From Akkermansia muciniphila (GTDB taxonomy: Bacteria; Verrucomicrobiota; Verrucomicrobiia; Limisphaerales; BJHT01): DNA of 64,000 nucleotides. Under the pieces are notes generated by a model. It was given only the letters and a program-made list of their open reading frames with translations. It was not told the origin of the DNA and made no database searches. Where the stretch lies: positions 34,699 through 98,698 of the forward strand of contig CAMAUZ010000018.1 in the NCBI GenBank assembly GCA_945861535.1. The letters are read 5' to 3'. Position 1 is the first letter of the stretch, and each line of letters starts with the position of its first letter. The position numbers and the translations under genes were made by a program. This document shows, one piece after another, positions 26,436 to 33,435 of the stretch.

Positions 26436-26914
26436 CTTCTGCACCCCCGTCGCCGGTTGCCGACTCCGAGCAATTAGCCAGATATGTTCTGAGCTCAAGT
26501 TGGCTTTACAAAGACCATCGCGAAGGCTGCCCGCTGCGACCGACGGCTCTCATGCCTCATCCTAGAACCGAACTCTCGGTGTATCGGATTGATGGTTGTA
26601 GCATGGAGGAAGTCACTGCCATAGGGATGGATATCGCGGCGGAACGGGAGCGCAAACACCGGGAGAAGCAGCTTGCGGATGGCAAACTTTACCCGGCCGA
26701 CAAACGTTCATTCGTGTATCTCGGTCGGGGGGAATTACAGGCAACTGATGCCCGTTCGGTGGGTCTGGATGTTGTTTCCAAGGAGCCGCCGGCGCGTCAT
26801 GCAAATATTCTCGGATGGCCAAATCTGACGGGTGATAGAAAGGCGGATGAGGCCGCCCAAATGGCTTACGCGCTGGCCTTGCAAAGGAGGATCAGATACC
26901 TGCCAGCGGAGTGA
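26432..26914 (+). CDS. Third gene of the TIGR04255 cassette, unknown
   Basis: A 160-residue soluble protein starting from GTG, with a 4-base overlap with the previous gene. It contains LSVYRIDGCSMEEVTAIG, GRGELQATDARSVGLDVVSKEPP and ILGWPNLTGDRKADEAAQMAYA. The last part (lysine and alanine rich, ending ALALQRRIRYLP) is helical. No domain was recognised. Its tight coupling to the two genes before it suggests the three act together. Confidence 0.65.
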   Translation: MTSAPPSPVADSEQLARYVLSSSWLYKDHREGCPLRPTALMPHPRTELSVYRIDGCSMEEVTAIGMDIAAERERKHREKQLADGKLYPADKRSFVYLGRGELQATDARSVGLDVVSKEPPARHANILGWPNLTGDRKADEAAQMAYALALQRRIRYLPAE

Positions 26915-26990
26915 ACCCGCCAAAAAAAACCAATGGTTTTGTTCCATTAGTGCCAGTTAGTGCCAGTCAGTGGTTCAAGACCTTCTCCCG

Positions 26991-28268
26991 ATGCTGAAAC
27001 TCGCCATCATCGGCACCGGCATCGCCGGCCTCGGTTGCGCGCACTTCCTCCAGTCGCGCTTTGACCTCACGCTCTTCGATCAGGCGGATTACCCCGGCGG
27101 CCACACTAACACCATCGCCGTCCCCGAAGGCTCCGGGCACGCCGCGTTCGACACCGGCTTCATGGTCTATAACGAGGTCACCTACCCGCACCTCACCCGC
27201 CTCTTCCGCGAACTGGGCGTGCGCGTGAAGCCGACCCAGATGTCCTTCAGCGTCCAGCACCGGCCCAGCGGCATCGAGTTCAGCGGCAGCAGCCTGAACC
27301 ACCTTTTCGCCCAGCGCCGCAACCTCCTCCGCCCACGCTTCTGGCGGATGCTCGCGCAAGTCAACCGCTTCAACACCGAGGCCGTCGCCGCGCTCACCGA
27401 CCCCGCGTTCGCCGCCATGACCGTGGCCGACTACGTCCGCACGCGCGGCTACGGCGACGACTTCCTTCGCCGCTACCTCGTGCCCATGAGCGGCGCGGTC
27501 TGGAGCACGCCGCCGGAGCTGATGCTGGAGTTCCCCGCCGTCACGCTGCTGCGCTTCTTCCACAACCACGGCTTTCTCGGCCTGCACACGCAGCACCCGT
27601 GGCTCACCGTGGACGGCGGCGCGAAGCACTACGTGGACAAACTCCTCGCCCCGCTCCGCGCGCAAAACCGCGTCCGCCTCAACGCCAAAGTCACCGCCGT
27701 CCGCCGCACCGCCGACGCTGTGGCCGTCACCACCGCCGATGGCCGCACCGAGCATTTCGACCGCGTCATCCTCGCCGCGCATGCCGACCAATCCCTCGCC
27801 CTCCTCACCGACGCCGACGCCACCGAGCGCCGACTCCTCGGCGCGTTTCGCTACCAGCCGAACCTCGCCACCGTCCACACCGACGCCAGCGTGATGCCTC
27901 GCACCCGCCTCGCATGGTCCTCGTGGAACTACCGCGTCGAGCGGGACGCCACGGGCCGCGAAATCCCCTCCACCATCTACTGGATGAACTCGCTGCAAGG
28001 CGTCTCCGACCGCGTGGACTATTTCGTCTCCATCAACGGCGCGGACCAAATCGCGCCCGACAAAATCCTGCGCCGCATCGAGTATCACCACCCGCTCTTC
28101 AACCTCGCTGCCACACAGGCGCAGGCTGAACTTCCGTCGCTCAACATGCGCCCGGCCAACCGCGTCTTCTTCGCCGGCAGCTACTTCCGCTATGGCTTCC
28201 ACGAAGACGCCTTCGCCTCCGCGCTGGATTGCAGCCGGGCGGTGAGTGGTGAGAGGATTTGGGAATGA
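26991..28268 (+). CDS. FAD-dependent amine-oxidase-like oxidoreductase
   Basis: A 425-residue flavoprotein with an N-terminal dinucleotide motif (IIGTGIAGLGCAHFLQ) and the following YPGGHTNTIAV typical of the NAD(P)-binding/amine oxidase family used next to CFA-synthase and DUF1365 genes. The C-terminal FFAGSYFRYGFHEDAFAS is the FAD-closing motif. In other bacteria this protein is part of a conserved cluster with DUF1365, a CFA-type methyltransferase and DUF1295; it may oxidise modified acyl chains (inference). The ATG at 26991 is chosen since it starts at MLKLAIIG. Its end overlaps the next gene by 4 bases. Confidence 0.87.
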   Translation: MLKLAIIGTGIAGLGCAHFLQSRFDLTLFDQADYPGGHTNTIAVPEGSGHAAFDTGFMVYNEVTYPHLTRLFRELGVRVKPTQMSFSVQHRPSGIEFSGSSLNHLFAQRRNLLRPRFWRMLAQVNRFNTEAVAALTDPAFAAMTVADYVRTRGYGDDFLRRYLVPMSGAVWSTPPELMLEFPAVTLLRFFHNHGFLGLHTQHPWLTVDGGAKHYVDKLLAPLRAQNRVRLNAKVTAVRRTADAVAVTTADGRTEHFDRVILAAHADQSLALLTDADATERRLLGAFRYQPNLATVHTDASVMPRTRLAWSSWNYRVERDATGREIPSTIYWMNSLQGVSDRVDYFVSINGADQIAPDKILRRIEYHHPLFNLAATQAQAELPSLNMRPANRVFFAGSYFRYGFHEDAFASALDCSRAVSGERIWE

Positions 28269-28690
28269 AACGGAAACTCCCCTTGTTGCTGGCCGTGCTG
28301 GTGGCGGGAATTCTCTTAGGGTGGGGCTTAAAATTGCTCACTGAGTTTCATCTCAGAATCGACGCGCCAGGCATCAGCATCGAGCGGGATGCGCCTGACA
28401 TGAGCAAGCTGGTCGCTGTCAGTTGGGGCGATGGAAAATATGGCAAAGCTTTTTACGGAGCGTTTGTTTATTTGGAGTCGGCAGATGGGGGTCAGTCGGT
28501 GAAGGCACAAGTCCAAATCGGGCGCGGGAATCCCATGTATCACGAGTGCGGGGAGCTTGGTCGCGTCGCTAATGCCGAGGAAGCCGTCGCCAAATGGGGC
28601 AGAATCGAATGGCAGGACGACGGTCTGCACATCGGTGCCGGCGCGAACGCCTACTTCCTACCCCGCGCCAAACTGGAGTCCCACCGATGA
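28265..28690 (+). CDS. Small membrane-anchored hypothetical protein in the lipid cluster
   Basis: A 141-residue protein with one N-terminal hydrophobic segment (LPLLLAVLVAGILLGWGL) that is either an anchor or a signal peptide, followed by a soluble domain of about 110 residues (VAVSWGDGKYGKAFYGAFVYLESADGG...). No family was recognised. It overlaps both neighbours by 4 bases (ATGA at each end), so it is translationally coupled with the FAD oxidoreductase and the DUF1365 gene. Confidence 0.65.
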   Translation: MKRKLPLLLAVLVAGILLGWGLKLLTEFHLRIDAPGISIERDAPDMSKLVAVSWGDGKYGKAFYGAFVYLESADGGQSVKAQVQIGRGNPMYHECGELGRVANAEEAVAKWGRIEWQDDGLHIGAGANAYFLPRAKLESHR

Positions 28691-29736
28691 CGGCGCCGAC
28701 GCCCAGCGACCGGAGCGCCGAGCATCGCTCGGCAGGGTGCGCTCCCGCCAAGGCCGAGCAATGCTCGGCGCTCCGCTCCTGCCTCTACGACTGCTCCGTG
28801 ATGCACCATCGCCTCGCGCCCAAGGAGCACCGGTTTCGCTATGGCATCTTCCAGTTCTGCCTCGACCTCGACGAACTCGGCGCGCTTTCCAGCCGCCTCC
28901 GCCTCTTCAGCCACAACCACTCCAACCTCTACCGTTTCAACGACAGCGACCACCTGCCACCCAGCAACGCCCTCGCAAACGACGCTGGTAGGGCGCGTCT
29001 GTCCCCAGCGCGCCGCTCCCCTCCGCACAAAGACGGCGCGCTGGGACAGACGCGCCCTACCAACGCTCCTCCCCTCCCGCCAGACGCCATCGCCCATCCC
29101 CTTTCGGCGAAATCCTCCCTCCTCGCCTGGGTCGCGGCGCAAGGCCTCCCGCTCCCGCCCGACACCCGCGTCCTACTCCTCACCCACTGCCGCGTCTTCG
29201 GCTACATCTTCAATCCCGTCTCGTTCTACTTCTGCCTCGACCCACACGGCCGCCCGCTCTGCGCCGTCGCCGAGGTCGGCAATACCTTTGGCGAACAGAA
29301 GCCCTTCCTCCTCGGTCCCGAACACTTCGATGGCGACGGCCGCTTCCGTCGCATCGTGCCGAAGCATTTTTACGTCTCCCCGTTCTCCGCGCTGGACCTC
29401 GCCTTCGACTTCAAGCTCCGCGTCCCCGGCGAGCAGCTCGACATCCACATCGACGACCGCGACGGCGACCGCCCCGTCTTGCTCACCGCCCTCACCGGCC
29501 GCCGCGTCCCGCTCACCGACGCGAGCCTCGCGCGCCTTACGCTCAAGTATCCGCTCATCACCCTGCGCGTCATCACGCTCATCCACTGGCACGCGTTGAA
29601 GCTCTGGTGGAAGAAGGTCCCCTGGCACCGCAAGGCCGCCAACCCGCAGCTCCAGCAAGGCGTGTTGAATCCGCATGAGTCGCTGGGGGATCGCGCGCGG
29701 CAGACAGCGGCGCAATCAGTGACGGAAAAGCCATGA
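28687..29736 (+). CDS. DUF1365 protein carrying two in-frame palindromic repeat insertions
   Basis: DUF1365 proteins accompany FAD oxidoreductases and CFA-type methyltransferases in lipid-modification clusters; their exact reaction is not established. The family motifs are clear: CLYDCSVMHHRLAPKEHRFRY, the central LLTHCRVFGYIFNPVSFYFC, VAEVGNTFGE and the C-terminal LIHWHALKLWWKKVP. The reading frame also encodes two inverted repeats: residues about 9-30 (bases 28712-28774) and about 101-125 (bases 28987-29061). The second lies between FSHNHSNLYRFNDSDH and the conserved core, where the family is usually shorter. Both insertions keep the frame, so the gene is probably functional. Confidence 0.87.
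   Translation: MTAPTPSDRSAEHRSAGCAPAKAEQCSALRSCLYDCSVMHHRLAPKEHRFRYGIFQFCLDLDELGALSSRLRLFSHNHSNLYRFNDSDHLPPSNALANDAGRARLSPARRSPPHKDGALGQTRPTNAPPLPPDAIAHPLSAKSSLLAWVAAQGLPLPPDTRVLLLTHCRVFGYIFNPVSFYFCLDPHGRPLCAVAEVGNTFGEQKPFLLGPEHFDGDGRFRRIVPKHFYVSPFSALDLAFDFKLRVPGEQLDIHIDDRDGDRPVLLTALTGRRVPLTDASLARLTLKYPLITLRVITLIHWHALKLWWKKVPWHRKAANPQLQQGVLNPHESLGDRARQTAAQSVTEKP
28712..28774. repeat. Family D inverted repeat inside the DUF1365 gene
   Basis: GGAGCGCCGAGCATCGCTCGG (28712-28732) pairs with CCGAGCAATGCTCGGCGCTCC (28754-28774), one internal mismatch region. Each arm is also a palindrome around GCCGAGCAT/ATGCTCGGC. It encodes part of the N-terminus of the DUF1365 protein. Confidence 0.85.
28987..29061. 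repeat. Family C inverted repeat inside the DUF1365 gene
   Basis: The left arm 28987-29014 (GGTAGGGCGCGTCTGTCCC then CAGCGCGCC) and the right arm 29035-29061 (GGCGCGCTGGGACAGACGCG then CCCTACC) are reverse complements over 27 bases with one base gap. The 20-base loop is coding too. A family copy outside genes is at 31778-31862. Confidence 0.9.
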
Positions 29737-29766
29737 GCCACTCGCGCCAGCGTTTGCCCGTGCCCT

Positions 29767-29903
29767 GTAGCGCAGACTTCCAAGTCTGCTGTATCGCGGG
29801 GTTCCAAACCCGCAGGCGTTCGCCACGTCGAGCGCGCCCGGACTTCCCACGGTCCGCCGATTCAGAAATCGGCAATACCGGCAGTGCTGGAAACTTGCGT
29901 CAC
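29767..29903. repeat. Family E composite inverted repeat
   Basis: The left unit GTAGCGCAGACTTCCAAGTCTG plus TGTATCGCGGG...CCCGC (29767-29812) is matched in reverse, at lower identity, by the right unit GCCGATTTCTG-type sequence (29856-29903). The left half is almost identical to the copy at 48191. It lies between the DUF1365 gene and the first CFA-like gene. Confidence 0.78.
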
Positions 29904-29971
29904 GCTGGCGAGGCTTCCGCCCGGTAATTCTTCGTATTTCTTCGTATTTCTTCGCAATCCATCGTTACCAG

Positions 29972-29999
29972 TTGCGCCTGCGCGGCGTTTCGCTAACCT
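29972..29999 (+). promoter_or_regulatory. Predicted promoter for the first CFA-like methyltransferase
   Basis: TTGCGC at 29972-29977, a 16-base spacer and TAACCT at 29994-29999, 14 bases before the ATG at 30014. Upstream, TTCTTCGTATTTCTTCG is a short direct repeat. Confidence 0.35.
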
Positions 30000-30013
30000 C
30001 CGCTGTGACCGAC

Positions 30014-31288
30014 ATGAGCACCGCCACCCACCACCGCCCGCACGCTGCGCATCACCACGCCAATTCTGGTGCCCCGCGCTCTGGCTTCTACCAGCGCGCC
30101 ATTGAGCAGGCCCTCGCCAAGATGCCCCTCGGCTGCCTCGAAGCCACGCTGCCCGACGGTTCCACGCGCCGCTTCGGCAACGCCCCGCAGCCGACCGCGC
30201 GCCTGCGCATCGTGCGCCCGAGCTTCTACCAACGCTGCGTCCTTTTCGGCGACATCGGCTTTGGTGAGGGCTTCGTGGACGGCGACTGGGACACGGACGA
30301 TTTGCCTGCCGTGCTCGCGTGGTTCATCGAGAACGTCGAGCACGCGCCCGGCATGTCCGGCTCGCAGCGCAGCCCGCTCGTGCTCAATCTCCTGCGCGGG
30401 GCTAATCGCGTGAAGCACCTGCTCCGTCCGAACTCGGTGAAAGTCAGCCGCCGGAACATCGCCGAGCACTACGACCTTGGTAACGATTTCTACCGCCTCT
30501 GGCTCGACCCCTCGATGACCTATTCCAGCGGCTTTTTCGTTTCCCCTGAGCTCACGCTCGAGCAGGCCCAGACGGCCAAATATGACGCCCTCTGCCGCAG
30601 CCTCCGACTCAAGCCCGCCGACCATCTGCTGGAGATCGGCTCCGGCTGGGGCGGCATGGCTTGTCACGCAGCAAAGAATTACGGCTGCCGCGTCACCACG
30701 CTGACGATTTCCGAAGCGCAGCTCGCCTACTGCAAGGAACGCTTCGCCCGTGAGGGCGTCGCCGACCGCGTGGAGGTGCGCCTGCAGGACTACCGCCACA
30801 CGACCGGCCAGTTCGACAAGATCGTCTCCATCGAAATGCTCGAAGCGGTTGGCGAGCGTTACGTGGACGGCTACTTCGCCCAGTGCGCACGCCTGCTCAA
30901 GCGCGACGGCCTGCTCGCGCTCCAATACATCACCAGCCCGGACAGCCGCTACCAGCAGTTCGCCAAGGGCGTGGATTGGATTCAAAAGCACATCTTCCCC
31001 GGCTCGCTCCTGATGTCCGTGGGGCGCGTCTCGCAGGCGCTCCAGCGCGGCACGGACCTGCATCTGCACCACCTCCACGACTTGGGCCATCACTACGCCC
31101 GCACGCTGCGCGAATGGCGCGCGCGCTTCAACGCGCACCATCCCGAACTCCGCAAGCTGCGCTTCGATGATGGCTTCATCCGTAAATGGAACTACTACCT
31201 CAGCTACTGCGAAGCCGCCTTTGCCCAGCGGAACATCAGCGTCGTGCAGGCCCTCTACACCCGGCCGAACAACCGGACGCTGATCTAG
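30014..31288 (+). CDS. Cyclopropane-fatty-acyl-phospholipid synthase family methyltransferase
   Basis: These SAM-dependent enzymes add a methylene or methyl group across the double bond of phospholipid acyl chains. The family motif HYDLGNDFY is at residues 152-160 and the SAM-binding LEIGSGWGG at 206-214, followed by ISEAQLAYCKERF and FDKIVSIEMLEAVG. The C-terminal KWNYYLSYCEAAF matches the family. The length is 424 residues. It lies between DUF1365 and DUF1475 genes, in the usual neighbourhood of FAD oxidoreductase-DUF1365-CFA clusters. A desaturase upstream could supply its substrate. Confidence 0.92.
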   Translation: MSTATHHRPHAAHHHANSGAPRSGFYQRAIEQALAKMPLGCLEATLPDGSTRRFGNAPQPTARLRIVRPSFYQRCVLFGDIGFGEGFVDGDWDTDDLPAVLAWFIENVEHAPGMSGSQRSPLVLNLLRGANRVKHLLRPNSVKVSRRNIAEHYDLGNDFYRLWLDPSMTYSSGFFVSPELTLEQAQTAKYDALCRSLRLKPADHLLEIGSGWGGMACHAAKNYGCRVTTLTISEAQLAYCKERFAREGVADRVEVRLQDYRHTTGQFDKIVSIEMLEAVGERYVDGYFAQCARLLKRDGLLALQYITSPDSRYQQFAKGVDWIQKHIFPGSLLMSVGRVSQALQRGTDLHLHHLHDLGHHYARTLREWRARFNAHHPELRKLRFDDGFIRKWNYYLSYCEAAFAQRNISVVQALYTRPNNRTLI

Positions 31289-31396
31289 CCACCGATGAAA
31301 CGCCGATTAAACACGGAGAAGACGGGGAATGTGCAGGGTGCTGGCGGAACCCTAGTTGTTGCGGCAACCGTGCTCTGTCCGCGTTCAATCCGTGGC
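31289..31396. repeat. Family I inverted repeat
   Basis: CCACCGATGAAACGCCGATTAAACACGG (31289-31317) and the reverse-oriented CTGTCCGCGTTCAATCCGTGG (31374-31394) resemble the 'CCACxGATxAACACxGAT' type of interspersed repeat seen in several environmental genomes (recalled, not checked). It fills the space between the CFA-like gene stop and the DUF1475 gene. Confidence 0.6.
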
Positions 31397-31407
31397 CAAC
31401 ACCTTCG

Positions 31408-31755
31408 ATGATAATCGCGCTCCGCATCGCCGCCGGCTTCGTTTTGATCTCCATGCTCGCCGTGACCACCTGGGCCAGCTCGGAGGTCGCGCTGTGGAAG
31501 ACGCCGCGCGAAGTGGTCCTGCACCCGTGGTTTATCGCGACGCTGTTCGACACCTATTTTGGCTTCCTCACTTTCTACGTCTGGCTCGCCTACAAAGAAA
31601 CCGCGACCCTCGCTCGCGTCCTCTGGCTTGTGGTCATCCTTCTGCTCGGCAACATCGCGATGGCGATCTATCTGCTCCGCGAACTCTTCCGCCTGCCGAC
31701 GACCGCGACGATGGAAGATCTGTTGCTGAGGAGGAAAGCGCCCCAAGTCCTGTGA
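31408..31755 (+). CDS. DUF1475-like small membrane protein
   Basis: A 115-residue protein with three hydrophobic segments (LRIAAGFVLISMLAVTTWA, FIATLFDTYFGFLTFYVWLAY and VLWLVVILLLGNIAMAIYLL). The middle part WFIATLFDTYFGFLTFYVW matches the DUF1475 pattern. I chose the ATG at 31408, since upstream codons in the same frame fall in the preceding gene and in a repeat. Its place in the lipid cluster suggests a membrane role in acyl-chain modification; the function is not known. Confidence 0.75.
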   Translation: MIIALRIAAGFVLISMLAVTTWASSEVALWKTPREVVLHPWFIATLFDTYFGFLTFYVWLAYKETATLARVLWLVVILLLGNIAMAIYLLRELFRLPTTATMEDLLLRRKAPQVL

Positions 31756-31777
31756 ATCTTCCTCCCGAGCCATGGTT

Positions 31778-31862
31778 GGTAGGGCGGGGTGTCCTCACCC
31801 CGCCGTCGGCCACCCGCACGCCCTCGTCGTTCGGCGGCGCGGTGAGGACACCGCGCCCTACC
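31778..31862. repeat. Family C inverted repeat
   Basis: GGTAGGGCGGGGTGTCCTCACC-type left arm (31778-31805) and the reverse right arm CGGCGGCGCGGTGAGGACACC to CCCTACC (31832-31862). It shares the GGTAGGGCG...CGCCCTACC ends with the coding copy at 28987 but has a different middle. It lies between the DUF1475 and DUF1295 genes. Confidence 0.85.
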
Positions 31863-31924
31863 GGGCCCATGTTCTCAGCAACCCATCGCGGGCATTGGTC
31901 GCCCGTGGATTCTCTTCCCACCCC

Positions 31925-32776
31925 ATGCTGACCGACGCACTCATCCTGCTGGCCATCGCGCTTGGGTTCGTCGTCGTCGAGATGACGCTTGCGTGGCTCG
32001 TTGCGCGCAAGCTGCGGAACAACGGCATCGTGGACATCGTGTGGTCGGCGGGATTTGCCCCGCTGGCATTGCTTTACCTCGTCGCCGGCCCGGTGAACGG
32101 CCGTGAGTTTGACCTTCACCTGCGCTGGCTGGCCATCACCGCGATGGTCGTTGTCTGGAGCCTGCGGCTCGGCGGCCATCTCTTCGTCCGCGTCCGCTCG
32201 CATCACCCGCACGAAGACGTGCGCTACGCCAAGCTCCGCGAGGAATGGGGCGCGGCCACCGACCGCAAGATGTTTGGTTTCTTCCAGCTTCAAGGCGCGT
32301 TGCAAGTCGTCCTGTCGCTGCCCGTCCTGCTCGTGATTCTGGACGGCGCAACTTTTGCCGCCGGTTGGGGCTTGGGAATCTCGGGCTGCCTTGGCGTCGC
32401 GTTCTGGGCCACCGGCCTCCTTGGCGAATCGCTCGCCGACCGCCAGCTCGCCCGTTTCCGCGCGGACCGGGCGAACAAGGGCAAGGTCTGCCAGGCCGGC
32501 CTGTGGAACTACTCGCGCCACCCGAACTACTTCTTCGAGTGGCTGGTGTGGGTGGGCTACGCCGTCTTCGCGCTCGGCTCGCAGTGGGGCTGGCTGGGCC
32601 TCCTCGCGCCCGCCCTGATGCTGCACTTCCTCCTCAACGTCACCGGCATTCCCATGACCGAAGAGCTGTCCCTCAAGTCCAAGGGCGACGCCTACCGCGA
32701 ATACCAGCGCACCACGAGTGCGTTCGTGCCGTGGTGCAAGAAACCCAGCCCGGCTTCCGAGGGAAGGAGTGTTTGA
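31925..32776 (+). CDS. DUF1295 membrane protein, steroid-reductase-like
   Basis: A 283-residue integral membrane protein of the DUF1295 (3-oxo-5-alpha-steroid 4-dehydrogenase-like/isoprenylcysteine methyltransferase-like) family. The motif GLWNYSRHPNYFFEWLVWVGY near residue 195 and the C-terminal GDAYREYQRTTSAFVPW are characteristic. About six to seven transmembrane segments are visible. The ATG at 31925 begins MLTDALILLAIALG. In related clusters it accompanies CFA-type methyltransferases and DUF1365; it probably reduces or otherwise modifies a double bond in the lipid (inference). Confidence 0.88.
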   Translation: MLTDALILLAIALGFVVVEMTLAWLVARKLRNNGIVDIVWSAGFAPLALLYLVAGPVNGREFDLHLRWLAITAMVVVWSLRLGGHLFVRVRSHHPHEDVRYAKLREEWGAATDRKMFGFFQLQGALQVVLSLPVLLVILDGATFAAGWGLGISGCLGVAFWATGLLGESLADRQLARFRADRANKGKVCQAGLWNYSRHPNYFFEWLVWVGYAVFALGSQWGWLGLLAPALMLHFLLNVTGIPMTEELSLKSKGDAYREYQRTTSAFVPWCKKPSPASEGRSV

Positions 32777-32801
32777 ATTGTCACTGCCCGGCCGCTAACT
32801 T
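32773..32801 (+). promoter_or_regulatory. Predicted promoter for the retropepsin cassette
   Basis: TTGAAT at 32773-32778 (overlapping the stop codon of the DUF1295 gene), a 17-base spacer and TAACTT at 32796-32801, 8 bases before the ATG at 32810. It suggests that the following genes can be transcribed on their own. Confidence 0.42.
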
Positions 32802-32809
32802 CCCGAACC

Positions 32810-33043
32810 ATGAACGAGTTTCTCACGCGCACTGAACTGGAGAGCCGCTACGACGGGGAGTGGGTGGCCTTGCGCGACCCGCAGTTGGATGACCATGACG
32901 AGGTCATCGGCGGCACGGTCATCGCCCACGGTTTGGATGCCGATGAAGTCGCCCGAGCCGCCCTCCCGCTGCGCGGCAAGGTGCGGCACTTCGCCTTTCT
33001 CTGCTTCGCCAAGGAACCGCAGAACATGGAATACATACTGTGA
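32810..33043 (+). CDS. Small protein paired with a retropepsin-like protease
   Basis: A 77-residue acidic protein (ESRYDGEWVALRDPQLDDHDEVIGG, then AHGLDADEVARAALPL and RHFAFLCFAKEP). The pattern resembles the small DUF5678-type proteins that occur upstream of retropepsin-like genes in many bacteria; this is recalled and not checked. Its stop overlaps the start of the protease gene (GTGA), so the two are coupled. Function unknown; it may be a partner or a substrate of the protease. Confidence 0.65.
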   Translation: MNEFLTRTELESRYDGEWVALRDPQLDDHDEVIGGTVIAHGLDADEVARAALPLRGKVRHFAFLCFAKEPQNMEYIL

Positions 33044-33435
33044 TTTTCCGGTTCGACCCGAAGCGCCGTCTCGTTCCCGTCACGGCACGAATCGAGGGGC
33101 CCTTGGGAGTGGCGGAAGTTTGGCTGGCCGTGGATACCGGAGCTTCCCGCACCGTGCTTTCGCCGACTCACCTCGCGGCCGTGGGCTGCGATGTTCCGAC
33201 TGATGCCGAGAGCATAGTGGTTACGACGGGCAGCCGACGAGAAATCATGCCCTTGCGCAAGCTGCCGAAACTCACGGCGTTGGGGCACTCGCTGGCTGAT
33301 TTCACGGTGCTTGCCCATCAACTGCCGGGCGGCGCTGGGGTAAGCGGACTTCTGGGCTTGGATTTCTTCGCCGGTTGCCGCCTCGAGATCGACTTTCGCG
33401 CCGGCACGATTCGCTTGGAGCCGCCCGATGCTTGA
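33040..33435 (+). CDS. Retropepsin-like aspartyl protease domain protein
   Basis: A 131-residue single-domain protein starting from GTG. The catalytic motif of single-lobe aspartic proteases is visible as [13 protein letters not shown], and the second conserved block [19 protein letters not shown] matches the 'GxDxL' region of retropepsins. Such proteins must dimerise to form the active site. No signal peptide is present. It is embedded in a lipid-modification cluster, overlapping the next methyltransferase gene by 8 bases, which may reflect insertion rather than shared function. Confidence 0.82.
   Translation: MIFRFDPKRRLVPVTARIEGPLGVAEVWLAVDTGASRTVLSPTHLAAVGCDVPTDAESIVVTTGSRREIMPLRKLPKLTALGHSLADFTVLAHQLPGGAGVSGLLGLDFFAGCRLEIDFRAGTIRLEPPDA

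Noticed and set aside
26944..26974. Short direct repeat TAGTGCCAGTTAGTGCCAGTCAGTGG before the FAD oxidoreductase gene
   Set aside because: Too short (about 10 bases, two copies and a half) to separate from chance.
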